NCBI RefSeq assembly: GCF_009905375.1
Contig: NC_133649.1
Span: 231,545,792 to 231,609,791, forward strand
Direction of reading: 5' to 3'
Length of the DNA: 64,000 bases
Origin: Apium graveolens
Taxonomy: Eukaryota > Streptophyta > Magnoliopsida > Apiales > Apiaceae
Part shown: positions 12,563-25,000 of the stretch, piece by piece
Numbering within the stretch: position 1 is the first letter of the stretch
How the letters are laid out: the number at the start of each line of letters is the position of its first letter
Notes under the pieces: generated by a model
Seen by the model: only the letters and a program-made list of their open reading frames with translations
The model's database searches: none
Told to the model about the DNA's origin: nothing
Made by a program: the position numbers and the translations under genes

Positions 12563-12977
12563 TCCTACCTCTGGTAGTCGACCAAACCATGGTCATCAAT
12601 TCATCAGTGGTCCTTTATCCAATCCTGTCAGGATCCTCCATGGGGTCCTTCTCAACAACTATCCCTACTAGGACAACATCCTCAATATCAACACCATCCG
12701 GTCCTGCATTAGGACACTCTATCGGATCCACAATCTGATCTCCAATAACTAATAAAACATCATCGCGTTGATATTCCTCAACTTTAGGGTTCAGAGTCCC
12801 GCTACCATATACGATAACGAACTACGCTCCTATCACGATATTTATAAGGGTTCCCATAAGGGTTTTAACCGTCAGTACTACGTTAGGTAGCCCGACTATG
12901 AACTTGGCAAGAGTTCTTATTATCTTAGTGAACTTATTATCTTAACGTCCCATCATCTCTGAGGTTTATAACGCTTA
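12563..12977 (-). other. B1 leader region between primer site and RT remnant
   Basis: About 400 bp contain no open frame. It is acidic-residue-rich in one broken minus-strand reading and matches 31440-31859 of B2. It may be untranslated leader or the decayed start of gag; I cannot decide. Confidence 0.4.
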
Positions 12978-12989
12978 GCTCTGATACCA
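12978..12989 (-). other. B1 primer binding site (initiator tRNA-Met)
   Basis: The plus strand reads GCTCTGATACCA. On the element's strand this is TGGTATCAGAGC, complementary to the 3' end of plant initiator tRNA-Met, four bases from the 5' LTR end. Confidence 0.9.
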
Positions 12990-12993
12990 TTTC

Positions 12994-15900
12994 TGTAACA
13001 CCCCCAGATCCGGGGTCGGGGATCCGGGTCGTCACGGTCTTTCTTTCCTAACTGTTGTTGTGTGATGAAGAAATAAAGCAAGGGTGAGCAGCAAGCCCAC
13101 CAAAATAATATGTATAATGATTTACAATATATGAGCCTACTCATAATACTCATGAAAGTCTTGGTCAAAAGAAATGAACCAAGTTGATATCTTAATGCGA
13201 TGAAGTCGCAAAATATTCAGTATATATATATATACATATATACTTTTCAAAATATTGGAAGTCCTCTTCCATGCATAATACACACAGAATTCCAGTGTAT
13301 AACTGTATAAAAATATCGTTGCAAGGTGATCTCATATATCTAACCTTGTCTCAACGTTTTTCTGAAAATCTTTGTCATGCATAAGATAATCATTTACTAG
13401 ATATAAGTTTAAAAGATGAAGTTACAAAATACTCCAATATACTTATATCTTTTCCAAATACTACTTGAACTACCACCATTCAAGTTATAATTAGTTTCCA
13501 AAGTTCATCACATAGACGAGACTACAAGATAATACTTGAATAGATTCAACCTTTAAAATATCATCAAAATAAAATGAAGTTATGAGATACTTCATTTGAT
13601 GCAAACATTATTTTGAAAACTTGACCCTGCCAACACTCAACAATCGCCCAACCGTAGCCTTTCTATCGAAGTGCTTTGGGTAGTGTTGCAGAAATATCCA
13701 ATTGGATGATGAACTCATTACGGGAGTTTACCGCGCCAGGAAGACCACTTACGATGATCAGTCGTAGTAGTACAACCCCACCATTTTCTACATGTAGAGG
13801 AGAACCTGTCGGATTTACTTGTCAACCAAACACTGAACTCCTAAGGAATGGACCGCCTTAGCGGAACTTCCAGGCCATTTGGGCCAATATAATAAGGCTG
13901 GGCCGGCGCTACTCGACCACTTACGCCACTCCTAGTTCAGATGAAATCCATGACTCTGAAACGTAAAGCTCGTTTCCCCCTTTCCCCAAGTAGAAACTTG
14001 TTGATACGGCTCCACCAAGAAGTCGTACCTAGTTGGAAAGGAAAACTCACCGATATTTCCCAGGCGATGCCTGTTAATGGATTGACTTGTTCCAAGAATT
14101 TTACTTCCCGAATATTGGGTAAGTAATCAAAAACTCTTTTACCAAGACAGCAACCTTGTTGTGAATATAAAACACACCACCGAGCCGGATCCCCCAGGTT
14201 TTGAGCGAGTATTTAAATCCCCTTTTTAAAAGGAAGATCTTAAATATAAAAATAGTTTTGGGATCCGCTCTAACTTTTGAAAATCATTTTAAAGACTCGA
14301 AAACACTTTAAAGAGTGTTTGGAGTAAAACTGATTTAATGAAGTAAATCAGTCCCCAGAATATTTAGAAAATGTCTGAATATTATTATTTAAATAATATT
14401 CCCATAAAAATAATCTTTATAAAATAATTGAAGTAGAAGTATTAAAACTTATACTTGAAATGAATAGCAAATAATCAAAGATATACTTATACGAAAGTAA
14501 TATCTTTATTTGAATAATCAAAAATAAGTTTGATTATCGACACCTTATTCTTTAATAAATTAAAGAATATATCTCAGCAAATAATCGGAGTCATAGATCC
14601 TCAAATGAATATTCAAATAATATTCAATAAATAAAATAAGCTGAGTCATAATACCTCGAATGAATATTATAAATAATATTCATTAAATAAAATAAAGGAG
14701 TCATACATCCTCAAATGAATATTCAAATAATATTCAATAAATAATGTAAAGGAGTCATACGCCTTCGAATAATATTTGAAATAATATTCAATAATAAAAT
14801 AAAGTTAAAGTTATCGAATAAACCTTATTCGATTAATAGTTTTAAAAACTATATCCATATATATATATATAAATAAATATATATATATATATATATATAT
14901 ACTCGGGAACATCGACTCCCGGTTCAGAAATATGTTCACCTTTTATCCCCTATACTAAGGGTATACGCAACTACTTGCTTATTTCTAGCATAGGTATTAT
15001 GCAACTATAAGCATTGAAATCAACAGATAGATAACCAGATTACGAAACAGACATGCATATATACCATATTAGCATGCTCCAATATATCGCAAAATTTGCT
15101 AATAACAATCATGCAATATCACAAGATAATGCATATACATATATTTACATCACAACAACAGTATAACGGGTAGAAAACTTGCCTGAGCGACTGGGGTTAC
15201 GAATGGCTCGGGACGAGTCTGGTAACCTATAAACAACAAGTAAGTTGGAATTAAACCAAAATCACTTGTAAATCTATACTTTAACTAACTTAGACTCTAA
15301 CGCTTGTTTTGCGCTCACTGATTCGCTTAAGCCACTCGGGTACCCTCGGCTCCACCATTTTTAATAATTTAACCTTTACGAGTTTTAAAGCGATTCCTTC
15401 GCGAGTGTCTTACCAACTGCCTAACACACTTACCATAAATGTTTCATACATTAATTAACCCTTTTTGGTCTTTAATCTATGTTTCAAAGTAAGGCGAGGG
15501 AAAAAGTTTCGTTCGCGAAACGCCGTTACTTGAAACGGTCGTTTCTCCTAAACCGTGCATCGGAATCGAACGAACTACATATCAAAACGAAGCTCGTAAC
15601 ATGAGCTATCTAATCATGGCAGTGGTCATAATCTAGCAGGGGGTTCTCGGGTCCTAATGTTATGCACAAAAACAGTCTAAAGAAAATCGGACGTTACGAC
15701 GGCTATGTTTACGCGTTTTCCCAATTTTAAACCATTCAATACCAACCACAAATCAACCCCAAATCAATCATACAACCAATATCCCTCCAAACCACATAAT
15801 AACAGCCCCAACAAATCCACATTAACCATTTATACCTATTCCTCACATGAACTAAAAGCTTTACTTAGGTTCTTTAACTAATTACCAAGATTTACAACTC

Positions 15901-16982
15901 CAACAATGCAACAAAACCAACTAATCTCTACAAACTCAACCAAACTTCAACCAATCAAGCATCATGCTTCACATATGCTATATCAAACACATTCAATACT
16001 AATTACTCAAGACTAAAGCTAGGGTTTGTAGTTTATACCTTCCTTGGAGAGTGGAGAGTCAAGAGAATGGCTTGGAATCACCTTTAAAGCCCTTATCCAA
16101 GCTTAATCTAAACAAAACTTCAAGAACACAAATTTTAGTTCTTGAAAACACTATTCACCATCTTCTTTCATGATTTATAGAAAAAGATTGGCTTGGAATT
16201 AGGAGCTTAAACTTATAGGAAGTATGTAACTATCCATGGGGAAGCTTAGATAATTACCTTGCTAAATAGTAAGTGGAGGAGCTTGGACTTCCATTTTTTA
16301 AGAAAAAACCCGAGAGCTTGAAGAAGAAGAAGAGATATTTTTGTGTTTTGCTTGGTGAAATGAAATGATTTGCTTGGTTGGTTGATTTTTGTTGTTTGCT
16401 TTAGTGAATTACCTAGTTGCCCTTGGTTTTTGTGTGGTTAAAAAGTCACCACATCTCCTTCCTTCCTTGTCATGCCTATGTCATCCTCATGATGTCATTC
16501 TCCCTTCCTTGTCCTCTTTCTATTGGTTGGATGACATCATTCCCACTAATCCCTTTGATTAACTTCCTAATCGTTTGCCTAATGACCGCTGATCTGTTAT
16601 ACGGTTCGCTTAACTTTCGTTTTCGTTTATCGTTTGAGGGATCATACCCGGGATCTTATTACTTAGGTTCCCTTAACCTTTCTCAATATATTATATCCCT
16701 TTTATGATCCTCTCCTATAATCCTTTTATTTAAATCCTTTTTATCCTGTTACCTTATACTTAATTCTCTCCGTATCTTGTGGATTTCCGGGAAAAACCAA
16801 AGTGTTCGGAATTGGATTCTGACGATCTTTACATACACTTATATACTTCATAGAGTACTAATAATATCCCATAAGATCAATATCAGAACCCCTACATAGC
16901 GTGGCATGAAAAGTTTTCTCGTTCAGCAAAAACACTATTCATAAGGGTTTCAAAATTTCTCAAAAAAATTGGGGTTATTACA
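12994..16982 (-). repeat. B1 5' LTR
   Basis: This is the right LTR of B1, next to the primer site and ending TTATTACA before the duplication ACTTA. It is nearly identical to 3472-7468. The changes I found are single bases near 13828, 14083, 14154, 14162, 14924 and 15797, plus TA-repeat length. Confidence 0.93.
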
Positions 16983-18237
16983 ACTTACGTGCTATGTGAT
17001 TTACGTGATTACTTGAGTTCTATTTGTTAGATATTTTATATACGAGTCAGATAGAATCGTACGGGTAGATGATAAGGGCTACGTGGTCTCAGTGTGAGAT
17101 ACGCTTATGATGTAAGTCAACTAAACGAGTATCTTTCTTTAATAGATTCAACATCAACAAGGCGGATCAAGCCAGAGATAGAGAACTGTGAGCTACCCGG
17201 AGCAGAGCGTGTACCAGGCAAGTTTTTCCCCTATTCTAAGTTCAGAATAGTGAATTGCTTTCAAATTTCCATGGCAGCTATACCCTGATAACTCTTGTTC
17301 ACAAACACTGATACACAATTATTGTTCCTTTATTCATATTTCATTTCGATTCCTGATTTCTCCTAATTCATTGAATCCTCTATTCATATTCCAATAGTTA
17401 TAAACACATATACATATACTCTGAGATATTCCGATGTTGGGATACATCAAAACCATACTGATTATTTCGGATGCTGATCTATGGACTAGATGGTTACGAT
17501 GCGGACCGGGTATGAACCGGACCCTTGATTATTAGCCCATAGTGCATGGGTACCTTATATGTTGGTGGGTCTATGTAGTTGGGTATAAATCCGTGTTATA
17601 TCATGACTGATTAGCAGGTTATAATGCATATGTTGGTTTTTGTGTCCAGTCTAATTCATTTGGTACTCGCCGATAGTGGCCTTCATTATTCCCTGCAGAA
17701 AAATGTGATTACACGAGAAATCAGATTACCGGTTCATTTAACGTTCTATCTTTACACTATATATATATATGTTACAGGCTTGTTGAGCAATTATGGCTCA
17801 CCCCTATTATTGTTATTCACATTGTTTTTCAGTTAAGGCCGAGAATGAAACCCATCTCTACTCAAGTAGTTAAGAAGCAGATCAGACGGCGGGACCCTTT
17901 GGCACCAAGGGTGCTAATTCCAATTCCAGAAGAGAGTTTTGAGATGCCCGAGCAGGTGTAGCAGGAACAGACGTAGATGTTGTTTGAATAAATGAAACTT
18001 AGTTTAAAATTTGTGTAGATAACTGGTTTGTAATAAAGAAGACTTGTAAGACTGATTTTTTGGGTGTTTGTAATAAAGATAGTAAGTTGTTCTTGATTTC
18101 ACACCTTGACCTTAAAAAATCCTGAGTAGTAATATCAAGGGGTAATTATATATTTGTATAATTATTGTACAGGTTTAATAATGTAATTAGTGGTAGTAAT
18201 ACCCCAGACCTATACCCCAGATTTGGAGGGTGTTACA
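16983..18237 (+). repeat. Right part of solo-LTR-like remnant 1
   Basis: The sequence resumes with the second ACTTA copy and continues to GGTGTTACA. Near 17785-17840 it has a GAGCAATTATGGCTC stretch and a TTTTTCAG tract followed by a short basic frame (AATGAAACCCATCTC onward). A comparable GAGTTTTATACTC stretch and short basic frame (ATGGCCAGGCTTAGG) occur in remnant 2 near 39460-39530, which links the two host LTRs. AATAAA sequences at about 17988 and 18034 could serve as polyadenylation signals. Confidence 0.55.
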
Positions 18238-18242
18238 TTATG

Positions 18243-19440
18243 ATAATTGTTGTTCACCAATCATGGGAACCTCCATTTGAATTGAAGAGGATTTGATCAG
18301 GTTACTGTCATGTACCATGATCTCAAACCTTGTTCCTTTTTCCAAGAACGAACACTTAAATGTGTTTATTGAAAGCTTTCACAAGGTCTTTAATAAAAAA
18401 TGATGAAACCCCTGTGTCTCTGTTAGTATCATTAAGATCTACCTCAACATGTAGTCTCTAACCAACTTAATGTTGTTTCTGAGTGGTGAGCATAATTTCA
18501 AGAACTATGTCACTTGATTTTGGCAATATTTGAGAAATGGATATAAGTGTTTCAGTTGTAAGAAGAAATTCGAGATATAAGATTTATGATTTTGAGATTG
18601 AGTGTGGACAACTTTCTTGGTGAGAAAAAGAAAGTTTCAAAGAATTTTGATAGCACATAACACTCAAAGATTGTAATTCTCATGAGATTAGAATTAAATC
18701 TTTCATAAATTTCTTTTGTTACATTAGTTTCATCCTGTAATGTGCGCAATCTATACTGTAGTGAACATACGAACTCAAACAGAGATTAGTTTCTCACATG
18801 CACTATTGAAAAATGTCTGAAATTAAGCATGTCGTACTAATTTGAATATTAACAGTCACAAGTATTCAAGCACAAACAAGACAGTAAACATTCATTCACT
18901 TTAAGGAATCAAAGAAGGCAAAAGATATTTTCATTAATATTTTAGAAGAAAAGTACAAGATTAATAGAATTTTAAACATAAAACCCTAAAACAATCTAAC
19001 TACTCGGACTTCTTCTTGTCATCCTCTAGCTTCTTCATCACCTTACGATGGAAGATGTGTGACATGGAACTTGCAAGAGAAATTATATTCTCTTGCAATG
19101 CCAACTATTAATTTCGAATAAATTCAAAATAATCAATAAAATATAATAGTCAATCATGGTTTGACCATTATCAGTATTTTAATCACTAGTATCAGGATTT
19201 ATCAGTCAACACTTGTTTGACCAATATCAGAATTTAACAACTATTGTCAGGATCTATTAGTCAAAGCAAGTTTAACTAATAACAGAGCATATACGCATAA
19301 TCAGTAGTTCTAACATGCAGCTTTCAGCTAGGAGTCATATAAGTTATGCATGTTATCATGGCATCAGAATTTAACACAATGATCAGTATCTAACAATTAG
19401 TGACACATAATAAGATACCAGGATTCAAATATCAACAGTT
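18243..19440 (-). other. Copia A segment downstream of pol
   Basis: This is the continuation of copia A between pol and the point where remnant 1 inserted. A lysine-rich frame ending KKLEDDKKKSE has its stop near 19000. Further right (19160-19460) lies a cluster of ATCAG-ATTT-type motifs. No domain is recognised, and an isolated 65-codon frame at 18552-18749 has no recognisable content. Confidence 0.5.
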
Positions 19441-19445
19441 ATTTC

Positions 19446-21145
19446 TTAATTATCAGAGTTTGAGAAATGTCTTGATATCATTCCCAATTCATTCACCAAT
19501 ATTGTGAAAGTAGCTTCACAGAGAGGCTTGGTGAATATATCTGCTATATGCTGATCTGTTGGAACAAAGACCAATTCCACTGTATTTGCTTCCATATGTT
19601 CCCTTATGAAATGGTACCTGATGCTGATGTGTTTAGTCATTGAATGCTACACTAGGTTTCCTGTCATTGCAATAGCACTTTGGTTATCACAATATACAGG
19701 AGTAGCATAATTATCTAACTCATTATCCATTAGCTGATTCTTCATCCATAGAATCTGAGCACAATAGCTTCCTACATCAATATATTCAGCTTCTGCAGTT
19801 GATTCTTACAGTAATATATTCCTACAGCAATATATTCAGCTTCTGCACTTTGGTTATCACAATATACAGGAGTAGCATAATTATCTAACTCATTATCCAT
19901 TAGCTGATTCTTCATCCATAGAATCTGAGCACAATAGCTTCCTACAACAATATATTCAGCTTCTGCAGTTGATGTGGAAATTGACTTTTGTTTCTTGATA
20001 TACCAAGAAAACAATCTGCCACCAAGAAATTGGCAGCTTCCAGAAGTGCTTTTCCTGGCTATTTTGCATCCTGCAAAATCAGCATCTGAATATCCAATTA
20101 GCTTAAAATATGAATCTCTAGGATACCATAATCCCAGATTCATGGTGCCTTTGAGATACTTAAAAATTCTTTTCACAACTAATAGATGAGTTTCTCTTGG
20201 ATAAGCTTGGAACCTTGCACAGAGACAGGTAGCATTCATGATATCATGTCTACTAGCATTTAAATATAGGAGTGAGCCAATCATACCTCTGTAGTTAGTT
20301 ATATATACTAAAAACTAGTATTTAAATCTAACTTGGTTGCAGTGACCATGGGAGTTGATGCAGTTGAGCAGTCTTGCTTTCCAAATCTTTTGAGCAAATT
20401 TCTGGTATATTTTTTATTGATTTATAAAGATCCCTTCATCATTCTGTTTAACTTGTAACCCCAGAAAGTAACTCAATTCTCCCATCATACTGATTTGATA
20501 CTTAGACTGTATTAGCTTTGCAAATCTCTCACAAAGTTTATCATTAGTAGATCCAAAAATGATATCATCAACATATATATGTACTAATAACAAGTCCTTA
20601 CCATGGTATTTATAAAATAGGGTTTTGTCAATTGTACCTCTTGTGAACCCACTTTCTAACAAAAATAGAGCAAGTGTTTCATACGAGGCCCTTGGAGTTT
20701 GCTTCTATCCATAGAGTGCTTTATCCAGTAACTAGACATGATCTGGATACTCTTGATCAATGAACCCTGGAGGCTGTTCAATATAAACTTCCTCTTCAAG
20801 TTCTCCATTTAAAAATACACTCTTTACATCCATTTGAAACACTTTAAACTTCTTGTGAGCAACAAAGGCTAGAAAAATTCTTATTGCCTCAAGTCTTGCA
20901 ACTGCAGCAAAAGTTTCATCATAATCAATGCCTTCTTGCTGTGAATAGCCCTTTGCAACCAGTCTAACTTTGTTTCTTGTAACAATGCCCTCACTGTCAG
21001 TTTTGTTTCTTAACACCCACTTTGTGCCAACTCCAAATCTGTTCTTTGGTCTTGGCATAAGAGTCCAGACTTTGTTCCTTTCAAATTCATTAAGCTCTTC
21101 TTGCATTGTTGTAACCCAGTCAGCATCTTGAAGAGCTTCTTCCAC
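19446..21145 (-). pseudogene. Copia A reverse transcriptase and RNase H (broken)
   Basis: Reading leftwards: 20732-21145 holds the RT N-terminal half, with [33 protein letters not shown] and the first catalytic motif [18 protein letters not shown]. Then 20414-20662 holds the second catalytic motif YVDD in LVHIYVDDIIFGST and the Sirevirus-type SMMGELSYFLGLQVKQ. Next, 19772-20284 is RNase H with YSDADFAG, KSTSGSCQFLGG and STAEAEYI, and 19446-19640 is its end with DIFTKPL. Together they would copy RNA into DNA in the cytoplasmic particle. At least three frame breaks (near 20700, 20350 and 19800) and an internal tandem duplication (19675-19973) destroy it. Both catalytic Asp motifs survive, so decay came after loss of selection. 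Confidence 0.9.
19675..19973 (-). repeat. Tandem duplication inside copia A RNase H
   Basis: A segment of about 129 bp at 19675-19803 recurs at 19845-19973 (period 170 bp). I see only about two differences, beside CCTACATCAA versus CCTACAACAA. It duplicates the STAEAEYI to DNQSA part of RNase H and breaks the frame. Confidence 0.85.
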
Positions 21146-21600
21146 CTTCTTGGGTTCAGTTTGAGATAGAAAAGAATGGTAGAGAATTCATTTTGAGTGG
21201 CTTTTCTAGTTCTTACACCACTGTCAGGGTTTCCAATGATTAAGTCAGGTGTGTGTGATTTAGAAAATTTTTATGCAGATGGAAGTTGACTCCTTGAAGA
21301 AGAACCTCCCCCTTGATCCATGAACTCTCTGTTATTTCTTTGACTAGTACCATTATCATTTCTTGATGCTCTCCCTGAATCAGTGTTACCGTTGTTATCA
21401 GTATTTGACTCATCAGAGTTTAAAGAATGAGAGTATGATGATCTATGTACTGATCTCTCTTGAGTTAAATCACTTGTAGAAGTCTCTGGATTTGAATCAT
21501 GTTACTCCCCCTCAACATAGGCTCAGAAGAATGTCCACTGCGATGTGGATCATCAGATCTTTGAGTGATATCAGGATTTACTATCTCAGGATCAGGATTT
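21146..21600 (-). pseudogene. Copia A hinge between integrase and RT
   Basis: A low-complexity, Ser/Asp-rich reading with many stops precedes RT on the minus strand. It contains repeated ATCAG-type sequence (near 21560-21600). Sirevirus polyproteins have a poorly conserved linker here. It ends abruptly at about 21600, where solo-LTR-like remnant 2 begins. The integrase expected upstream is not found on the far side of the insertions. Confidence 0.5.
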
Positions 21601-22064
21601 AATTATGTGATGTGATGTGATTATAATTATGTGACTAAGTGATGAATATTTGTCTTATCTGTATACTAGAATTTAGGAGCGTGGATAAAAACGTTCCAAT
21701 TTAAAGAGTCAGCTTAAAAGATAAGTTGTGGTGTCGGGCCGTCAGGTAGAACGGAACCCGTCCTAATATGGAGTCAAAGAATATAAAATGTTAATTATGT
21801 GATCGAATGAAATGAATAAGTAAATAAAGTATTTCGTCCTAAGTGATGTGTTGATTGGTAAAGATATTGAGAAGCGTAATTGGATAAAGATTAAAGAGGG
21901 ATAAATTATATGATCAGACCTGAGTTGTTATGTGACTGTATATATGTGATTGCTTGACTGTATGCATGACTGTGTGATCTGTGTCAATTTTGTGAATTTT
22001 AAAGGAATTACGTGATTTAAATAAAGGTTTAATTTACCTTCGCGCATTTTTATAAAATCATTCG

Positions 22065-25000
22065 TGTAACACCCCCAAATCCGGGGTCGGGGATCCGGGT
22101 TGTCATGAGTTCCATTTCTCTTAATAACACCCAATCTTAATAATTAATCAACTACTCTGTACTGTGACCCCACAATAAACACACACACCACAAGTTATAG
22201 TCTCAGAGATGAACATCCAAAAATAATCACAAGTCATTTTATTCCACAATTATCTGCCAATACACCTTAAAAGGTTTTCTGAATAAATTTACATTTTCTT
22301 TGCCATTATTATAATTCATAAATATACATAAATCTGGTACATCGAAAGTTGAAAGCCTAGCCTATTGGTAGTTCCTACCTCAGCTACAGCGACATCAACG
22401 CCTATAGGAAACTGCGGAACGTTTCCTATCCGCTCGCCAATCGGGAGCTTGGTCATGTTCATCTTTTCTATCTGTTGTTGTGTGATGAAAGAAGAAAGGA
22501 AGGGTGAGCAGCAAGCCCACCAAAATAATATGTATAATGATTAACAATATATGAGCCTTCTCATAGTACTCATGAAAGTCTTGGTCAAAAGAAATGAACC
22601 AAGTTGATATCTTAATGCGATGAAGTCGCAAAATATTCAGTATATATATACATATATACTTTTCAAAATATTGGAAGTCCTCTTCCATGCATAATACACA
22701 CAGAGTTCCAGTGTATAACTGTATAAAAATATCGTTGCAAGGTGATCTCATATATCTAACCTTGTCTCAACGTTTTTCTGAAAATCTTTGTCATGCATAA
22801 GATAATCATTTACTAGATATAAGTTTAAAAGATGAAGTTACAAGATACTCCAATATACTTATATCTTTTCCAAATACTACTTGAACTACCACCGTTCAAG
22901 TTATAATTAGTTTCAAAAGTTCATCATATAGATGAGACTACAAGACCAGATTTGAATAGATTAAATCTTTAAAATATCATCAAAATAAAATGAAGTTACG
23001 AGATACTCCATTTGATGCAAACATCATTTTGAAAACTTGACTCTGCCAACACTCAACAATCGCCCAACCGTAGCCTTTCTATCGAAGTGCTCTGTGTAGT
23101 GTTGCAGAAATATCCAATTGGATGATGAACTCATTACGGGAGTTTGCCGCGCCAGGAAGACCACTTACGATGATCAGTCTTAGTAGTGCAACCCCACCAT
23201 TTTCTACATGTAGAGGAGAACCTGTCGGATTTACTTGTCAACCGAACACTGAACTCCTAAGGAATGGACCGCCTTAGCGGAACTTCCAGGCCATTTGGGC
23301 CAATATAATAAGGCTGGGCCGACGCCACTTGACCACTTACGCCACTCCTAGTTCAGATGAAATCCATGACTCTGAAACGTAAAGCTCGTTCCCCCTTTCC
23401 CCAAGTAGAAACTTGTTGATACGGCTCCACCAAGAAGTCGTATCTAGTTGGAAAGGAAAACTCACCGATATTTCCCAGGCGATGCCTGTTAATGGATTAA
23501 CTTGTTCCAAGAATTTTACTTCCCGAGTGTTGGGTAAGTAATCAATTCATTTATCAAAACAGCAACCTTGTTGCGAATATAAAACAGACCACAGAGCCAG
23601 ATCCCTCAGGTTTTGAGCGAGTATTTAAATCCCCTTCGAAAGGAGGATCTTAAATATAAAAATGAGTTTTGGGATCCGCTCTAACTTTTAAAAATCATTT
23701 TGAAGACTCGCAAAACATTTTTAAGAATGTTTGGAGTGATGCTGATTTAACAAAATAAATCAGTCCCAATATATTAGAAAATATCTTAATATTATTATTT
23801 AAATAATATTCCCATAAAGAATAATCTTTATAAAAATAATTGAAGTAGAAGTTTTAAAACTTATACTTGAAATGAATATTAAATAACCAAAGATATACCT
23901 ATACGAAAGTACTATCTTTATTTGAATAATCAAAAGTGAGTTTGATTATCGACACCTTATTCTTTAATAAAATAAAGAATATATCTCAGCAAATAATCGG
24001 AGTCATAGATCCTCAAATGAATATTCAAATAATATTCAATAAATAAAATAAGCTGAGTCATAAGCCCTCGAATGAATATTCGAAATAATATTCAATAATA
24101 AAATAAAGGAGTCATAAGTCCTCGGATGAATATTCGAAATAATATTCAATAATAAAATAAAGGAGTCATAAGTCCTCGGATGAATATTCGAAATAATATT
24201 CAATAATAAAATAAAGTTATCGAATAAACCTTATTCGATTAATAGTTTTGAAAACTATAACCATATATATATATATATAAAATCTACTCGGGATCCTCGA
24301 CTCCCGGTTTTAGAAAATGTTTTCACCTTTGGGTCCCTATACTAAGGGTATATGCAAATTACCGCTATTCTTTAGCATATGTATTATCAACTGAACCAAC
24401 AGATATATATATGGCAAGAATACGAAACAGGCATGCATATATATACCATATCAGCATGCTTCAATATATCGCAAAATTTGCTAATTAACCAACATGCATC
24501 TATCACAAGATAATGCATATACATATATACATCACAACAACAGTATAACGGGTAGAAAACTTGCCTGAGTGCTCCCGGATAGACTTAAGCTTAGAGTGGG
24601 TCCGATAACCTATGAACAACAACATAAGTCGAAATTAAACCCCGGTCGCTTAAGAAACTAGACTTTAACCATTTAGAGTCCTAACGTTCGCTTTCGCGCT
24701 TAACGGTTTACTTAAGTCGCTCGAGTATCCTCGGTTCCACCATTTTTAATAAATTAACCATTAAGGGTTTTAAGGCAATTCTTTCGCGAATGTATTACCA
24801 ACTGACTAATACACTTTACATAATTGATTCCTACTCCAATTAGTCCTTTAAGGTCTTTAACCAAGGTTTCAAAGTAAGGCGAGGGGTAATGGTTCGTTCG
24901 CGAAACGTCGTTATTTAAAACGGCCGTTTCTCCTAAACCGTACATCGGAATCAAACGAACCACATATCAAAACGAAGCTCGTAACATGAACTATCTAAAA

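Larger units (their letters stand above)
3472..16982 (-). mobile_element. Element B1: Ty3/gypsy (Tekay/Del-type) retrotransposon with about 4-kb LTRs
   Basis: The element is complete in structure. LTRs at 3472-7468 (3997 bp) and 12994-16982 (3989 bp) both begin TGTAACACCCCC and end GGTTATTACA on the plus strand. They are flanked by ACTTA at 3467-3471 and 16983-16987. A primer site for initiator tRNA-Met (reverse complement 12978-12989) and a polypurine tract (7469-7486) fix the orientation as minus. A chromodomain-like tail, the RNase H motif VVADALSKKERL type and PBS choice point to the Tekay/Del chromovirus group. By eye the LTRs differ at only about six substitutions plus TA-repeat length, so insertion was very recent. 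Yet the 5.5-kb internal region has no frame above 113 aa in the coding sense, so this copy cannot make its own proteins. Confidence 0.93.
2217..18237 (+). mobile_element. Solo-LTR-like gypsy remnant 1, host of element B1 (left edge tentative)
   Basis: Removing B1 leaves about 2.5 kb (2217-3471 plus 16988-18237) inside copia A. The right end, GGAGGGTGTTACA at 18225-18237, resembles the end of B-family LTRs (GGGGGTGTTACA), here on the plus strand. TTATG follows at 18238-18242, and TTATG also precedes a TG at 2217, giving a possible 5-bp duplication (2212-2216). No second LTR, primer site or pol domain is present, so a solo LTR is the simplest reading. An alternative left edge lies near 2311, where TGTAATTTTTC is preceded by TTATT. 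The right edge is firm and the left one is not. Confidence 0.5.

Noticed and set aside
12978..12989. tRNA gene fragment
   Set aside because: The GCTCTGATACCA sites here and at 31860 and 44596 are 12-base complements of initiator tRNA-Met next to LTRs: primer sites, not tRNA genes. No cloverleaf is present.
3472..16982. A 4-kb segmental duplication
   Set aside because: The two copies have TG/CA ends, a primer site, a polypurine tract and a 5-bp target duplication, so they are LTRs.
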